Positions 7,938 through 17,029 of a stretch of DNA of 64,000 nucleotides are shown here, in pieces. Below the pieces are notes generated by a model. The model ran no database searches and had not been told where the DNA came from. It worked only from the letters and a program-made list of their open reading frames with translations. The translations under genes and the position numbers were made by a program. The stretch is from Bacteroidota bacterium (lineage in GTDB: Bacteria > Bacteroidota > Ignavibacteria > Ignavibacteriales > Melioribacteraceae): assembly GCA_023397505.1 (NCBI GenBank), contig JAEWUC010000005.1, forward strand, positions 737,170-801,169, in the 5' to 3' direction. Position 1 is the first letter of the stretch; every line of letters starts with the position of its first letter.

Positions 7938-8423
7938 TCACCTTTTCATATACTTCATTAACATTGAAACCTGTCCTCCGTGATATGCATTGTGCTGCAC
8001 GAGCCCCATAATCATTGCTTCGTATGTTGTACCTGTGCCAAGCGGTGCATCGCGGAAATTACCAGCCATCTCCGAAAATTTATTTCCGGGAAATTTTTTA
8101 ATCGACTCAATAAGCTTCTCGGTTGAATCAAACAATTTATTTTTTATACTATACCAGCTTTCATTCTGATATTCTTTAATATCCGGCCAGTCCCCCATTT
8201 CAGGTTCAGAAGGCTCTTTGCCCTCAATTCTGTTTTTAACTTCTTCAGTCCAAGCCCACATGTGAAGTGTTAGTTCCAAAATATTGTGGACATATTCAAA
8301 CGGTTTTGAGTATGCTTCTTCCTCGGCAATATCTTCAAATATTTTTTGGATTGAAGGACCGTGCCATGGGTCTCCAAAAACAGAATCATGAATTTCCTTT
8401 ATCAGCTTTTCCTTAATATCCAT
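7938..8423 (-). CDS. DinB-superfamily protein
   Basis: A 161-residue four-helix-bundle protein. The putative metal-binding His triad is visible: His46 or His54 in helix two (VHNILELTLHMW), and His144 and His148 in VQHNAYHGGQ. The closing HxxxHxxQ is the strongest mark of the DinB/YfiT superfamily, which includes metal-dependent thiol transferases and proteins of unknown role. A second DinB-type gene lies at 32431. Function here unknown; possibly detoxification via low-molecular-weight thiols. Confidence 0.8.
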   Translation of the reverse strand: MDIKEKLIKEIHDSVFGDPWHGPSIQKIFEDIAEEEAYSKPFEYVHNILELTLHMWAWTEEVKNRIEGKEPSEPEMGDWPDIKEYQNESWYSIKNKLFDSTEKLIESIKKFPGNKFSEMAGNFRDAPLGTGTTYEAMIMGLVQHNAYHGGQVSMLMKYMKR

Positions 8424-8451
8424 ATAAACTCCATTTGTTAATTTAATATCA

Positions 8452-10536
8452 CTAACTGATTAATTCGATATTTTCATTTGAACCGAACAGAAGAAGCATA
8501 TCTCCATCTTGAATTACATAGTTCGGTTCGGGCAGCATAAGATTATTTTCACCAGATTTTTCAGAATAAGGTGAATAACTAGTACGAATCATTAAAATAG
8601 TTAAACCGAAATTTTTACGAACACCAATACTTGCAATTGTTTTACCAACAAATTTATTAGGTGCTTTTATTTCCGTTACAGAAAAACCTTCAAAAACTTT
8701 TCTTTGCTTATTATCGCCAATATGTTCAAGTTCATAAGAAAAAGCGTCGGGCATATTATCTTTAACTGTTTCACGGTTGTAGGCCGATATCACATCGTGC
8801 CTGCAAATTGTACCCGATACTCTATTTTTTATTGTTGCGCTCACTACCGGAAATTCATCCGTGTTTTTTCTTTCGAACATTTTCATAACAAAGTCGAGAT
8901 CATCGTTTTCCGTAATAGTAGTAAATTCCTGCGAAGCAATATCCCGCGCAACCAAAACTTCGCGTAGCTGTTCATACTCTGTAATTATTTGACGAAGCTC
9001 CACCTCTGAAATTTTACCCGTCAATTTATTTTCTTTATTAACTGTATAAAAAGTTGTATGAGTACTTTCCATAAACGTTTTCACAATAAGCGGAAGAGGT
9101 GTTTCTTCGGGAATTAATACTACTTCGGGATTCATAACTTGCGAAACTTTAATAGATTTTAAAACACTAAATTCAAGTTTAGAAGCAAGACGATATCCCT
9201 GTTTTTCGAGATGATGTTCGTGAACCGATCTTTTTAAAGTAATTTGGACAATCATTGTACTTGCAACTACCGCAAGCATTAAAGGAAGAATGAAAGAATA
9301 ATCCTTTGTCATTTCAAAAATTATTAATATCGAAGCTATGGGAATCGAATTAATTCCTCCAAGTACAGCTCCCATCCCGACGAGAATAAAAGCAGTGGTA
9401 TCAACTTGAAGATCAAAAAAATAATTAAGGCCGACTGCAAATAAATATCCGAGGCATGCACCCATAAAAAGCGACGGCGCAAAAATTCCGCCGAAGCCGC
9501 CTGAGTTTAAAATTAACGGCACTAAGAAAAACTTCAACACCAAAAGAACAGCAACTGTTTTCCAAACTAATAAATTGGACAGTAGATTATTGATACCTGT
9601 GTAACCTATTCCAAAAATGTCTTTATAGAAATATCCGGCCACGCCCATTAATAAGCCGACAAAAGTCATCCAAAGCCATTGCGGAATTTTTTTAAGAATA
9701 TTTTTCTGAACAATTTTATCGAGAAAATTTGAGTATTCTATGAACATTAGCGAAACAAAGCCTGCTGCTATACCGAGCAAAGCATAAATGTAGAGATTAT
9801 GATACTCGCCAACATTTGGGCTATGAAAAATAAAAACAGAAGTATTCCCAAGAAACGCGCGGGATACGGCGCTCGCTGTAACCGAAGATAAAATCAAAGC
9901 AGAAAATGTTGCGGTTTGAAATTCGTTAAGAAGAACAATTTCGAGTGCGAAAAAAATTCCTCCCATTGGAGTATTGAAAATTGCAGCGATTGCGGCACCG
10001 GCGCCGGCCGCAGTAAAAACTCTTTTACGTGAATCGGATAATTTTAAAATTGAAGCGATTTTGTTTGCAATTCCGCCACCAAACTGTGCCGCGGGTCCTT
10101 CGGGACCAACAGTATTACCCGAGCCGATACTTATAACAGGGGCTATAAAATGAAACAATGTGGTACGCAAAGGAATTTTTCCGCCTCGTGTTGCAACAGC
10201 TTTTATTACTTCCGATACTCCCCTCTTTTTTGCAATGTCCGGCGCCGAAAGAATCATAAGACTTTGAATCAACATTCCAATAGCCGGTAAAACAATTACA
10301 GCTCCGGCTCCAAGAAAAAACAAACCCTCTTTTGTTTGATCAAAAAAGATTTCGTTAAAATATTCTATCGAGTTATGAAACAAAACCGTGGCGAGTCCAA
10401 CCACGAGCCCGATGATAACGGCATAAAAAGTAAAGACAGTGTAGTCTGTCCTGAAAACATATTCAACTATTTTATTAAAGAGGGATACAGCCGCACGAGC
10501 ATTATTTCGAAACTTATTTTCTTTATTGCCGTTCAT
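8452..10536 (-). CDS. CLC-family chloride channel/transporter with CBS pair and TrkA-C domain
   Basis: Integral membrane chloride protein, 694 residues. Residues about 35-445 form the CLC core, with GSGNT at 138-142 (ion-coordinating Ser139), GPEGP at 144-148 containing the gating Glu146, and GGFGGIFAPSLF at 346-357. At the position of the internal proton glutamate of E. coli ClcA (second E of its EEMRP motif), this protein reads E199-Ile200, so that proton residue appears to be missing, more like channels than exchangers; this is inferred by eye. Two CBS domains follow (about 465-590), then a TrkA-C/RCK-C-like domain (about 610-694), suggesting ligand gating. It starts 17 bases after the phosphatase gene upstream. 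Confidence 0.92.
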   Translation of the reverse strand: MNGNKENKFRNNARAAVSLFNKIVEYVFRTDYTVFTFYAVIIGLVVGLATVLFHNSIEYFNEIFFDQTKEGLFFLGAGAVIVLPAIGMLIQSLMILSAPDIAKKRGVSEVIKAVATRGGKIPLRTTLFHFIAPVISIGSGNTVGPEGPAAQFGGGIANKIASILKLSDSRKRVFTAAGAGAAIAAIFNTPMGGIFFALEIVLLNEFQTATFSALILSSVTASAVSRAFLGNTSVFIFHSPNVGEYHNLYIYALLGIAAGFVSLMFIEYSNFLDKIVQKNILKKIPQWLWMTFVGLLMGVAGYFYKDIFGIGYTGINNLLSNLLVWKTVAVLLVLKFFLVPLILNSGGFGGIFAPSLFMGACLGYLFAVGLNYFFDLQVDTTAFILVGMGAVLGGINSIPIASILIIFEMTKDYSFILPLMLAVVASTMIVQITLKRSVHEHHLEKQGYRLASKLEFSVLKSIKVSQVMNPEVVLIPEETPLPLIVKTFMESTHTTFYTVNKENKLTGKISEVELRQIITEYEQLREVLVARDIASQEFTTITENDDLDFVMKMFERKNTDEFPVVSATIKNRVSGTICRHDVISAYNRETVKDNMPDAFSYELEHIGDNKQRKVFEGFSVTEIKAPNKFVGKTIASIGVRKNFGLTILMIRTSYSPYSEKSGENNLMLPEPNYVIQDGDMLLLFGSNENIELIS

Positions 10537-10552
10537 AAGCTGCTAATAATTT

Positions 10553-11746
10553 CTAAATTTTCTTAACTACAACAATAGTAGCATCGTCTTCCCATTTGCG
10601 GCTGCCGCCGAATTTAAACGAAGCATCGAATATTTCATTCATAATTTCTACTGCGGACTTGCTTATATTTTTTTTAACTACTTCTTTAATTCCTTCTATA
10701 CCGAATTCTTCCTGCTTGTTATTTTGTCTTTCGAAAATTCCATCGCTGAATAAAACAAGCACGTTACCGTTTTTCATTAGCGCATGGCCTCGCGACAAGT
10801 CAATTTCGGGAAGTGCTCCAAATACCAACCCTGTAGATTCAAGTTCGGTAAAATTTTCACCATCGAACAAAAGCGGCGCCGGGTGACCCGCATTTACATA
10901 AAGTATATTACCGTTCTTTTCTATTTCGCCGTAAAAAAGAGAAACAAAACTTGTTGAATAAACACTTCTGTGAATTACAGTGTTAAGTTTCTTAAAAGTA
11001 TAAACCATTTTAAAATGTTTTTCCAAACCCATACGCAGACCGGTTACAACATCGCGCACAAGTAACGCAGCCGGTAATCCGTGTCCGCTTGCATCGCCTA
11101 CGCACACCCCACAGATATCACTATCAAAAGTATAATAGTCGTATAAGTCCCCGCCGACAAGCTCGGCGGGAATAGATTTACCGGCTATATCAAATCCGGA
11201 AAATTCAGGCGCTGATGCCGGAAGTAAACTTTGCTGAATCTGTGCCGCATGCTGCATCTCTCCGGTGACGGACTCGGATGTCAACCTATAGTTTAAAACC
11301 GTGCGAACTGCGTTCAAACAAAATTCTATTTCCTCTCTAATCCACCCGCTTTTAAGTTCAAAAACAAAAATCCATCTTTGTTCGGTGCTTCTTACGGTTA
11401 TTGCTGCCGGTATTCTATATTCCTTCTGGATATTAATTGATTTGTCGATTGTCAACAACGGATCGTCGAATATGTATGTCTTCCATTTTAAAATTGCCTG
11501 AATTGCTTCTGAATCAAACGGAATATTTGTAACAATATAATTGTCTTTAAAACTGATTTTGGAAATTAATGAATATTCGTTTTCACGTTCCTCGTAAATG
11601 CGTCCGTTGCCGATATTTAAATCCGGGCCGAATGTTTTCTCAATTTCATCAACAATAGTGAATAAAAAATCTTTGCCGGACTTTTCCTGCCCGATCTTAT
11701 TAAGTAAGGAATCAAGTTTGCGGTAAAAATATTTTGGTTCAAGCAT
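10553..11746 (-). CDS. SpoIIE/RsbU-type PP2C serine phosphatase with N-terminal sensor region
   Basis: Residues about 1-160 look like a degenerate GAF-type sensor; 165-397 form the PP2C/SpoIIE phosphatase. The linker helix AAQIQQSLLP (167-176) is the classical junction. Metal-binding motifs are GGDLYDY (198-204), GDASGHG (217-223), SDG (334-336) and EDDAT (386-390), so the enzyme should be active. Relatives dephosphorylate anti-anti-sigma proteins in partner switching, but no STAS or anti-sigma kinase gene is in the window. The gene precedes the CLC gene by 16 bases and may be cotranscribed. A second such phosphatase lies at 15889. Confidence 0.9.
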   Translation of the reverse strand: MLEPKYFYRKLDSLLNKIGQEKSGKDFLFTIVDEIEKTFGPDLNIGNGRIYEERENEYSLISKISFKDNYIVTNIPFDSEAIQAILKWKTYIFDDPLLTIDKSINIQKEYRIPAAITVRSTEQRWIFVFELKSGWIREEIEFCLNAVRTVLNYRLTSESVTGEMQHAAQIQQSLLPASAPEFSGFDIAGKSIPAELVGGDLYDYYTFDSDICGVCVGDASGHGLPAALLVRDVVTGLRMGLEKHFKMVYTFKKLNTVIHRSVYSTSFVSLFYGEIEKNGNILYVNAGHPAPLLFDGENFTELESTGLVFGALPEIDLSRGHALMKNGNVLVLFSDGIFERQNNKQEEFGIEGIKEVVKKNISKSAVEIMNEIFDASFKFGGSRKWEDDATIVVVKKI

Positions 11747-11890
11747 TTTTCTTCAATCTTATTTTAGAATAAATTTAACTATAAATGAATTAAAAAAATA
11801 ATTGCTTTGCAGAATTATTCATCGATGTTTCACCTCTATAATGTTAGCTGCAATACAATTTCTTCCACTCAACCGGCCGCATCCATTATC

Positions 11891-12370
11891 CTAGTTCGTG
11901 TTACTCATTTTACCGTTTTCATTATTTGCCGGGAATGACGACGAGCGTATAATCTTCCATCCGCTGCTTTTATCTTTTTTCCAAACTTGTAGGCCTTTAT
12001 CGGTGGCCATGGAAGGCTCCGGTGCATATATGGGTTTTATTTTGGCCGTCATTGTCATTCTAACATATGCGAAATCACCGGAGACATCAATTTCATCTGC
12101 CTTAAAAGAAATGATAACGCTGAGGTTTTTATTATTCAATATATGCTTGTACTGATCTTCAATATCTTTGCGGTACTGATTTTTTTGATTAGGATAATAT
12201 CCTATAAAATCGTCCGAGTAAATTGAGATTGCTTTTGAATAGTCTCCGGAATTAAAACCATCAACCCAGTTGTTTATTGCGTCTCTTATAGGTTTCGTAT
12301 TATCGCTTTGCGAATATGAAATTGAACATGCAAAAACGAGTATTAAAAGTATTATAAATAATCTATTCAT
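11891..12370 (-). CDS. exported SnoaL/DUF4440-like (NTF2-fold) protein
   Basis: A signal peptide (1-20, ILLILVFACSISYSQ) is followed by an NTF2-like cone fold. INNWVDGFNSGDYSKAISIYSDDF matches in spirit the usual AWxxAxxxGDxxAxxxxYxxD pattern of SnoaL-like/DUF4440 proteins, and the end KPIYAPEPSMATDKGLQVWKKD then SGWKIIRSSSF is the common last strand pair. Such proteins bind small ligands or act as subunits; no catalytic role can be assigned. The C-terminal end is Asn-rich. Confidence 0.75.
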   Translation of the reverse strand: MNRLFIILLILVFACSISYSQSDNTKPIRDAINNWVDGFNSGDYSKAISIYSDDFIGYYPNQKNQYRKDIEDQYKHILNNKNLSVIISFKADEIDVSGDFAYVRMTMTAKIKPIYAPEPSMATDKGLQVWKKDKSSGWKIIRSSSFPANNENGKMSNTN

Positions 12371-12409
12371 TTATTCTCCTAATTTATACATTATTAAGGA
12401 AGCACAACT

Positions 12410-12592
12410 TTATCGAATTTCTCCTCTCTCTTTTTTCTGTTTGTGTTCTTTACGCATTCCGTATTTGCTTAAAACAAGCAAAACCAATGCAGTAAATACC
12501 AACAAAACGCTTTGAATTATTGCGCCAATGCCTGCTGCCAACAATCCCCCGATGAAAAGTCTTCGATAAACAACCGGTTCACTTAATTTCAT
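12410..12592 (-). CDS. small single-span membrane protein
   Basis: A 60-residue reading frame beginning four bases after the stop of the pseudouridine synthase gene on the same strand. It has a hydrophobic stretch at about 13-42 (LFIGGLLAAGIGAII then a second hydrophobic segment) and a very basic tail (KEHKQKKERGE), so it would be a small inner-membrane protein with the tail inside. No recognised family. Its tight spacing and membrane-protein composition favour a real gene, but there is no clear ribosome site, so this stays tentative. Confidence 0.5.
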   Translation of the reverse strand: MKLSEPVVYRRLFIGGLLAAGIGAIIQSVLLVFTALVLLVLSKYGMRKEHKQKKERGEIR

Positions 12593-12596
12593 ATTG

Positions 12597-13259
12597 TTAC
12601 TTGTTTGATGATTTGTCTAATAAATTTTTCAGTACCCGCTCAAACGATTCTGGAATTTCCGAGTTGAAAGTTAATCTTTTCCCCTTTTGAATTTCCAGTT
12701 CAATGCTTTTGGCATGAAGCATAAGCCGCGGATAATTTTGTTGAATGTTTCTATCGCCGTATCGCATATCACCAACTATCGGATACCCGATAAAATAAAG
12801 ATGAACGCGCAATTGATGTCTTCTTCCGGTTGACGGGTTTAATTCCAACAAAGTATAATTTTTAAATCTTTCCAAAACTTTATAAACAGTACTACTTGGT
12901 TTTCCTTTTGTCTCGTCAACGCCCATTCTGCCCGACCCGAACTCGCGTATTGGTTTGTTTATTACGCCCGCATCTTTAACAACATTCCCGTGGACAAGAG
13001 CTATATAATATTTATTTACAGTCCTGTTTGCAAATTGGGCGTTTAATAATTTATGTGTTTTCGAATTCCGGGCAAATAATATTATTCCGCTTACTTCTTT
13101 ATCCAAACGGTGTACGATTAATAATTTTTGATTGAATTTTTTTTCAAGTGCTGAATGAAGTGTTTCAATAGAAGTATCGTTTTCCGAAATTGATGCAATA
13201 CCTTCCGGTTTGTCTGCCGCAATTAAATCATTATCCTCATATAAAATATTTACATTCAT
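12597..13259 (-). CDS. RluA-family RNA pseudouridine synthase
   Basis: Isomerises specific uridines in rRNA or tRNA to pseudouridine. The 220 residues cover the catalytic domain only, without the N-terminal S4 domain found in RluC/RluD. The opening ILYEDNDLIAADKPEG is typical; catalytic Asp53 lies in HRLDKEVSG (50-58). GRRHQLRVHL and GYPIVGDMRYG complete the family motifs. Without an S4 domain it resembles the RluA/TruC-like branch. Target site unknown. It lies 25 bases downstream of the epimerase gene. Confidence 0.9.
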   Translation of the reverse strand: MNVNILYEDNDLIAADKPEGIASISENDTSIETLHSALEKKFNQKLLIVHRLDKEVSGIILFARNSKTHKLLNAQFANRTVNKYYIALVHGNVVKDAGVINKPIREFGSGRMGVDETKGKPSSTVYKVLERFKNYTLLELNPSTGRRHQLRVHLYFIGYPIVGDMRYGDRNIQQNYPRLMLHAKSIELEIQKGKRLTFNSEIPESFERVLKNLLDKSSNK

Positions 13260-13284
13260 AACTCAACGACTCCTCAGCTATACT

Positions 13285-14265
13285 TTAACTTTTCACAGAT
13301 GAATATTCGGAAATAATTTTATCCATAAAATTATCGATATCACAATTTATAATTTGATTTTGGGAATCTGAGTACCATTCGACAATTTCTTCTGCCCCTT
13401 TTTCAAACGAAATTATTGCTTCATAATCCGGTACAACGCTTTTTATTTTTGAATTATCAAACACGGCATCGTTGGCTTTGTCACCAAGCAACCCCGCGCC
13501 CCATTCATCATCATATTTAGCAATAAACCCAGATGGAATTTGGGCAATATTTAATTCATATCCGGCTTTCGAAGCAAGTATTTCCGCGATTTTATTCCAG
13601 GTTAAAACTTCATCCGAGGTGATGTGATATTTTTCACCGATTGTTTTCTTATTGCCGAGCAAACCTACAAATCCTTTTGCAAAATCTTTTGTGTGTGTCA
13701 ATGTCCACAAACCACTTCCATCATCGTGTATAATTATCTGTTTATTGTTTTTCATTCTATGAAAAGGAAGATAATCCGCACGGAGTGGAGTTTTCGTTTT
13801 ATCGTAAGTGTGCGAAGGACGGACAATCGTAACCGGAAAATATTCCCTTTCAAGTTTATCGTTTAAATAATTTTCACATTCTATTTTCGCACGCGAATAT
13901 GCCCAATACGGATTTTCAAGAGGAGTATCTTCAGTAATAGGGATTTTGCGTTTTGGCGAATATGCTGAAGCAGAACTGATAAAAATGTATTGCTCCGTTT
14001 TATCCCGGAATAATTCTAAATCCCGTTCAACATTTTTTTGAGTAAACGCTATCCAATCAACTACCGCATCGAATTTATGAGCAGATATTAATTCTTTTAT
14101 CGAATCAACATCATTAATATCTCCATTGATAATGTTGGCTCCGGGCGGTGTAGAGCGAAACGACTTTCCGCGAGTTAATAAAAACAAATCATAACCTTTT
14201 TCAATACAAAGCTGAGAACAAGAATGGCTAATTACCCCGGTACCGCCGATGAAAAGTATTTTCAT
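13285..14265 (-). CDS. NAD-dependent epimerase/dehydratase-family protein (extended SDR)
   Basis: Cytoplasmic extended short-chain dehydrogenase of 326 residues. The nucleotide-binding motif at the N terminus reads FIGGTGVIS, where the third glycine of the usual GxxGxxG is Ser, as in the atypical branch that includes chloroplast RNA-binding CSP41-like and isoflavone-reductase-like proteins. The active-site pair YWAYSRAK supplies the Tyr and Lys, with SSASAY ahead of it. Substrate unknown, probably a nucleotide sugar or related compound. Its ATG overlaps the stop of the preceding MutS-like gene by four bases (ATGA), so the two are coupled. Confidence 0.85.
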   Translation of the reverse strand: MKILFIGGTGVISHSCSQLCIEKGYDLFLLTRGKSFRSTPPGANIINGDINDVDSIKELISAHKFDAVVDWIAFTQKNVERDLELFRDKTEQYIFISSASAYSPKRKIPITEDTPLENPYWAYSRAKIECENYLNDKLEREYFPVTIVRPSHTYDKTKTPLRADYLPFHRMKNNKQIIIHDDGSGLWTLTHTKDFAKGFVGLLGNKKTIGEKYHITSDEVLTWNKIAEILASKAGYELNIAQIPSGFIAKYDDEWGAGLLGDKANDAVFDNSKIKSVVPDYEAIISFEKGAEEIVEWYSDSQNQIINCDIDNFMDKIISEYSSVKS

Positions 14266-15857
14266 AATATTTCGTTTTTAGTTTCAGTAAGTTTTATCGC
14301 AATTGAATTTGCTTCTTGAATTATCGACTTAGGATAATTCTTGATTTCTAATAACTTTATTGCATTTCTTGTTCTACATGGGCCTTTATGAATTTTATAA
14401 TCAAAATAATATTGACCGTTTTCAACTTTCTCGCTGAAGTGAAGCATCTCAAACTCATTTTGCAAAAGATCCTGCAATTCAACATCATGCGTTGTTACAA
14501 AAATAATGCTGTGATTATTTAAATATTTTAAGACAGCCGTTGAAGCCGCAAGGCGTTCAACAGTGTTTGTTCCGCGAAATATTTCATCAACAAGAAAAAT
14601 ATAGCTGTTTCCGTTCTCAGATAATTCGGTAAATTTCTTTAGCTCTTCGACTTCTACAAAAAAATAACTCTTCTTGTGCTCCAAATCTTCCTTTCTGTCA
14701 ATGGATGATTTGACTTTGTAATTTGGAACAACAAAACGGCTTGCATGGCAAAAATATAACGTCTGTGAAAGAATAGTATTAATCCCAATAGTTTTTATGA
14801 ATGTTGTTTTGCCGGACATATTGGAGCCGGTAACAAGTGCGGATTTCGATAGATCCAAAAGGGAATTCGAAACCGCATCCGTGATTAAAGGATGATACAT
14901 GTTTTCAAATTCAATTCTTTTTTCTTTTGTGAAAATCGGTGTGCAATATTTATTATTCTCTTCAAGATATGAAGCTATTGAAATTGCCGAATCCAACATA
15001 CCAATTATTTCATAAATTGTTGCCATTTCCTTTTGAAATTTTTGAAGCGTATCAACAGATTTATAGTAAGCGATTAAATCAAATAAGAAAAGAATGTTTA
15101 GATATTCAATCCCGACCAACAAAACGTCGTTGACAGCTTCTTTATCAACTACAAGTTTGCCGATCTTTTTACCAAGTTTATTCAGTATGTTTTTTCTTTG
15201 ATAGATGTATTTTAATTCCTGCAGCTCTCCTGTTTCCTTTATATTTGCTAACTTTTTCGCAGAAACAATTAAATCATTTACTCCTTTGAATCCCGCAAAA
15301 TATTCTTGAATTGGTTTTGCAAAAACTTTATTAAGAACATAATTGATTACAAAAAGTAAAAATGTAATAAAAAAGAAAAATGGATATTGAAATGTTAGAA
15401 TAATTGCTATGTATGGAAGAATAGATCCCAAATAAAATAATCTGTAATACTTTGTGAATGGAAGCGACTTAGATAAAATAATATTCGGGATAAAATAGGA
15501 ACTTACATCATTAAGATTCATCATTGCCAGCCGAATAGATTCTCTTAATGATTGATTCCTTTTAAATTTTTCACACAATACTGAAAACTTTTTTAATTTG
15601 TTTTCATCTTTTTCGAAAGTATGAAGTTTGTGATATAAATATTGCTGCCCAACGGCAGAAATATTTCTGTCAACTAGATCAAAAAATGAGTCAAAATTCA
15701 GATCATTCCATGTTTTGTCGTCAACATATTCGCTTTTTATCATTGAAGTCATTAACTGATGATAAATTGCAATTAAACCCATATTGCGAAAACGTTCAAC
15801 CGGTTTGCCCCATTGATTCCTAAATTCTTCAATTTTCTTCTTTTTGTTAAAAAACAT
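14262..15857 (-). CDS. membrane-anchored MutS-like ATPase
   Basis: A 531-residue protein with the MutS C-terminal ATPase but none of the mismatch-recognition domains. The Walker A TGSNMSGKTT is at 343-352, Walker B FLVDEIFRGTN at 421-431 and the HPL element near 322-324. Residues about 139-176 contain two adjacent hydrophobic segments, predicted membrane spans, which no true mismatch-repair MutS has. Similar predicted membrane MutS relatives occur in Bacteroidota; their role is unknown. It should therefore not be named mutS. It is coupled by ATGA to the epimerase gene and lies 31 bases after the phosphatase gene. Confidence 0.85.
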   Translation of the reverse strand: MFFNKKKKIEEFRNQWGKPVERFRNMGLIAIYHQLMTSMIKSEYVDDKTWNDLNFDSFFDLVDRNISAVGQQYLYHKLHTFEKDENKLKKFSVLCEKFKRNQSLRESIRLAMMNLNDVSSYFIPNIILSKSLPFTKYYRLFYLGSILPYIAIILTFQYPFFFFITFLLFVINYVLNKVFAKPIQEYFAGFKGVNDLIVSAKKLANIKETGELQELKYIYQRKNILNKLGKKIGKLVVDKEAVNDVLLVGIEYLNILFLFDLIAYYKSVDTLQKFQKEMATIYEIIGMLDSAISIASYLEENNKYCTPIFTKEKRIEFENMYHPLITDAVSNSLLDLSKSALVTGSNMSGKTTFIKTIGINTILSQTLYFCHASRFVVPNYKVKSSIDRKEDLEHKKSYFFVEVEELKKFTELSENGNSYIFLVDEIFRGTNTVERLAASTAVLKYLNNHSIIFVTTHDVELQDLLQNEFEMLHFSEKVENGQYYFDYKIHKGPCRTRNAIKLLEIKNYPKSIIQEANSIAIKLTETKNEIL

Positions 15858-15888
15858 CGAGAAACCTAAAATGCCTATAAATACTATT

Positions 15889-16860
15889 TCATAATTTCTT
15901 TATTGTCATCATTGTTAGATCATCAGTTTTGGGACTGTTTGCAATAAATCTTTCCACTTCGTTTAACAATCCTTGTGTCAAACCCTTTGATGAATTTAAA
16001 CGATTTTCAAAGATTAAATTTGCTACCCTATCAATTCCAAATTCTTCTTCTCCGCGGAATGATTCCGTAAGTCCATCCGTGTACATAAACAAGGAGTCGT
16101 TTTTTTCAAGATTTATTTTTGAGATTGTGTATTCCGAGTCGCAAAAAAGTCCAATCGGTATTCCGTTGGCAGTAGGTTTTATGATTTCATTTTTATTAAT
16201 AATTATTGGCTGCGGATGGCCTGCATTGCAAATTTCCAAATGTCCGTTGTTGTTGGCTTTAATACATAATAAAGTTGCATATAATTCAGATGAAGTACTT
16301 TCGCACATTAACCTGCTCGCTCGCTGAACTAATTCCGCAACTCCTAATCCCGATGGAATCATACTTCGGAACATCGCGTTTAAATGTGTCATCAACATTG
16401 AGGCAGCAATACCTTTACCCGAAACATCTCCGAGTATAAAAAATTTATCTTCACCCGATTCAATTATATCGCAATAATCGCCGCTTACAATACCCGCGGG
16501 TTCGTAATGGAAATACACTTCCCAATGCGGAGTTATCAAATTGTTTTTAGGCAGCATTGATCTTTGCATTTTATTAGCAAGATCTAAATCGCTTTCCAAC
16601 GAACGCCGCTGATGTTCGTTCATATCACCAAGACAAACACTAATCAAAGGATTTATAAGAAGCCTTTCATCTTCAATTGGTTCGTGACACACCAAACAAA
16701 TTCCATAAGTGCCGCTATCCATTCTTTCGAGAGCAGAATCTATCTCTTTAAGTAAATTAATATAGCTTGCTTTTGTTCCCGGCATACTCACTACTTGTTG
16801 AACTCTTTGGCGTCTTTCAACAAGCATGTTTTTGATTTTACTTAACTCAATTGCATTCAT
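15889..16860 (-). CDS. TraR/DksA-like zinc-finger fused to SpoIIE/PP2C phosphatase
   Basis: Residues about 1-90 resemble the DksA/TraR family: a helical hairpin, then ALERMDSGTYGIC, the family's pre-finger motif, with Cys55, Cys58 and Cys76. The fourth ligand expected at 79 is Asp, not Cys, so the finger may bind metal weakly or through three Cys plus Asp. Residues 91-323 are a PP2C/SpoIIE phosphatase: LANKMQRSMLP junction, SGDYCD (125-130), GDVSGKG (143-149), YTDGLTES and TDDLTM, all metal-binding motifs kept. The likely substrate is an anti-anti-sigma protein, not found here. No clear ribosome site. The promoter must lie in the 169-base gap shared with alr. Confidence 0.85.
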   Translation of the reverse strand: MNAIELSKIKNMLVERRQRVQQVVSMPGTKASYINLLKEIDSALERMDSGTYGICLVCHEPIEDERLLINPLISVCLGDMNEHQRRSLESDLDLANKMQRSMLPKNNLITPHWEVYFHYEPAGIVSGDYCDIIESGEDKFFILGDVSGKGIAASMLMTHLNAMFRSMIPSGLGVAELVQRASRLMCESTSSELYATLLCIKANNNGHLEICNAGHPQPIIINKNEIIKPTANGIPIGLFCDSEYTISKINLEKNDSLFMYTDGLTESFRGEEEFGIDRVANLIFENRLNSSKGLTQGLLNEVERFIANSPKTDDLTMMTIKKL

Positions 16861-17029
16861 ATGACACCTTTCATTTTACTAATTTTTATTTCTTGATAGA
16901 ATTAGACGCACTTACGGCGGATTATTCACAATAAATTTTTCCCGTCCTCTATTTGAAAATATGGAAAAGTACAGTTAATTATATAACGTAAATAGACTAT
17001 TTTTACACAACTAAACTACCGAAAAATTA

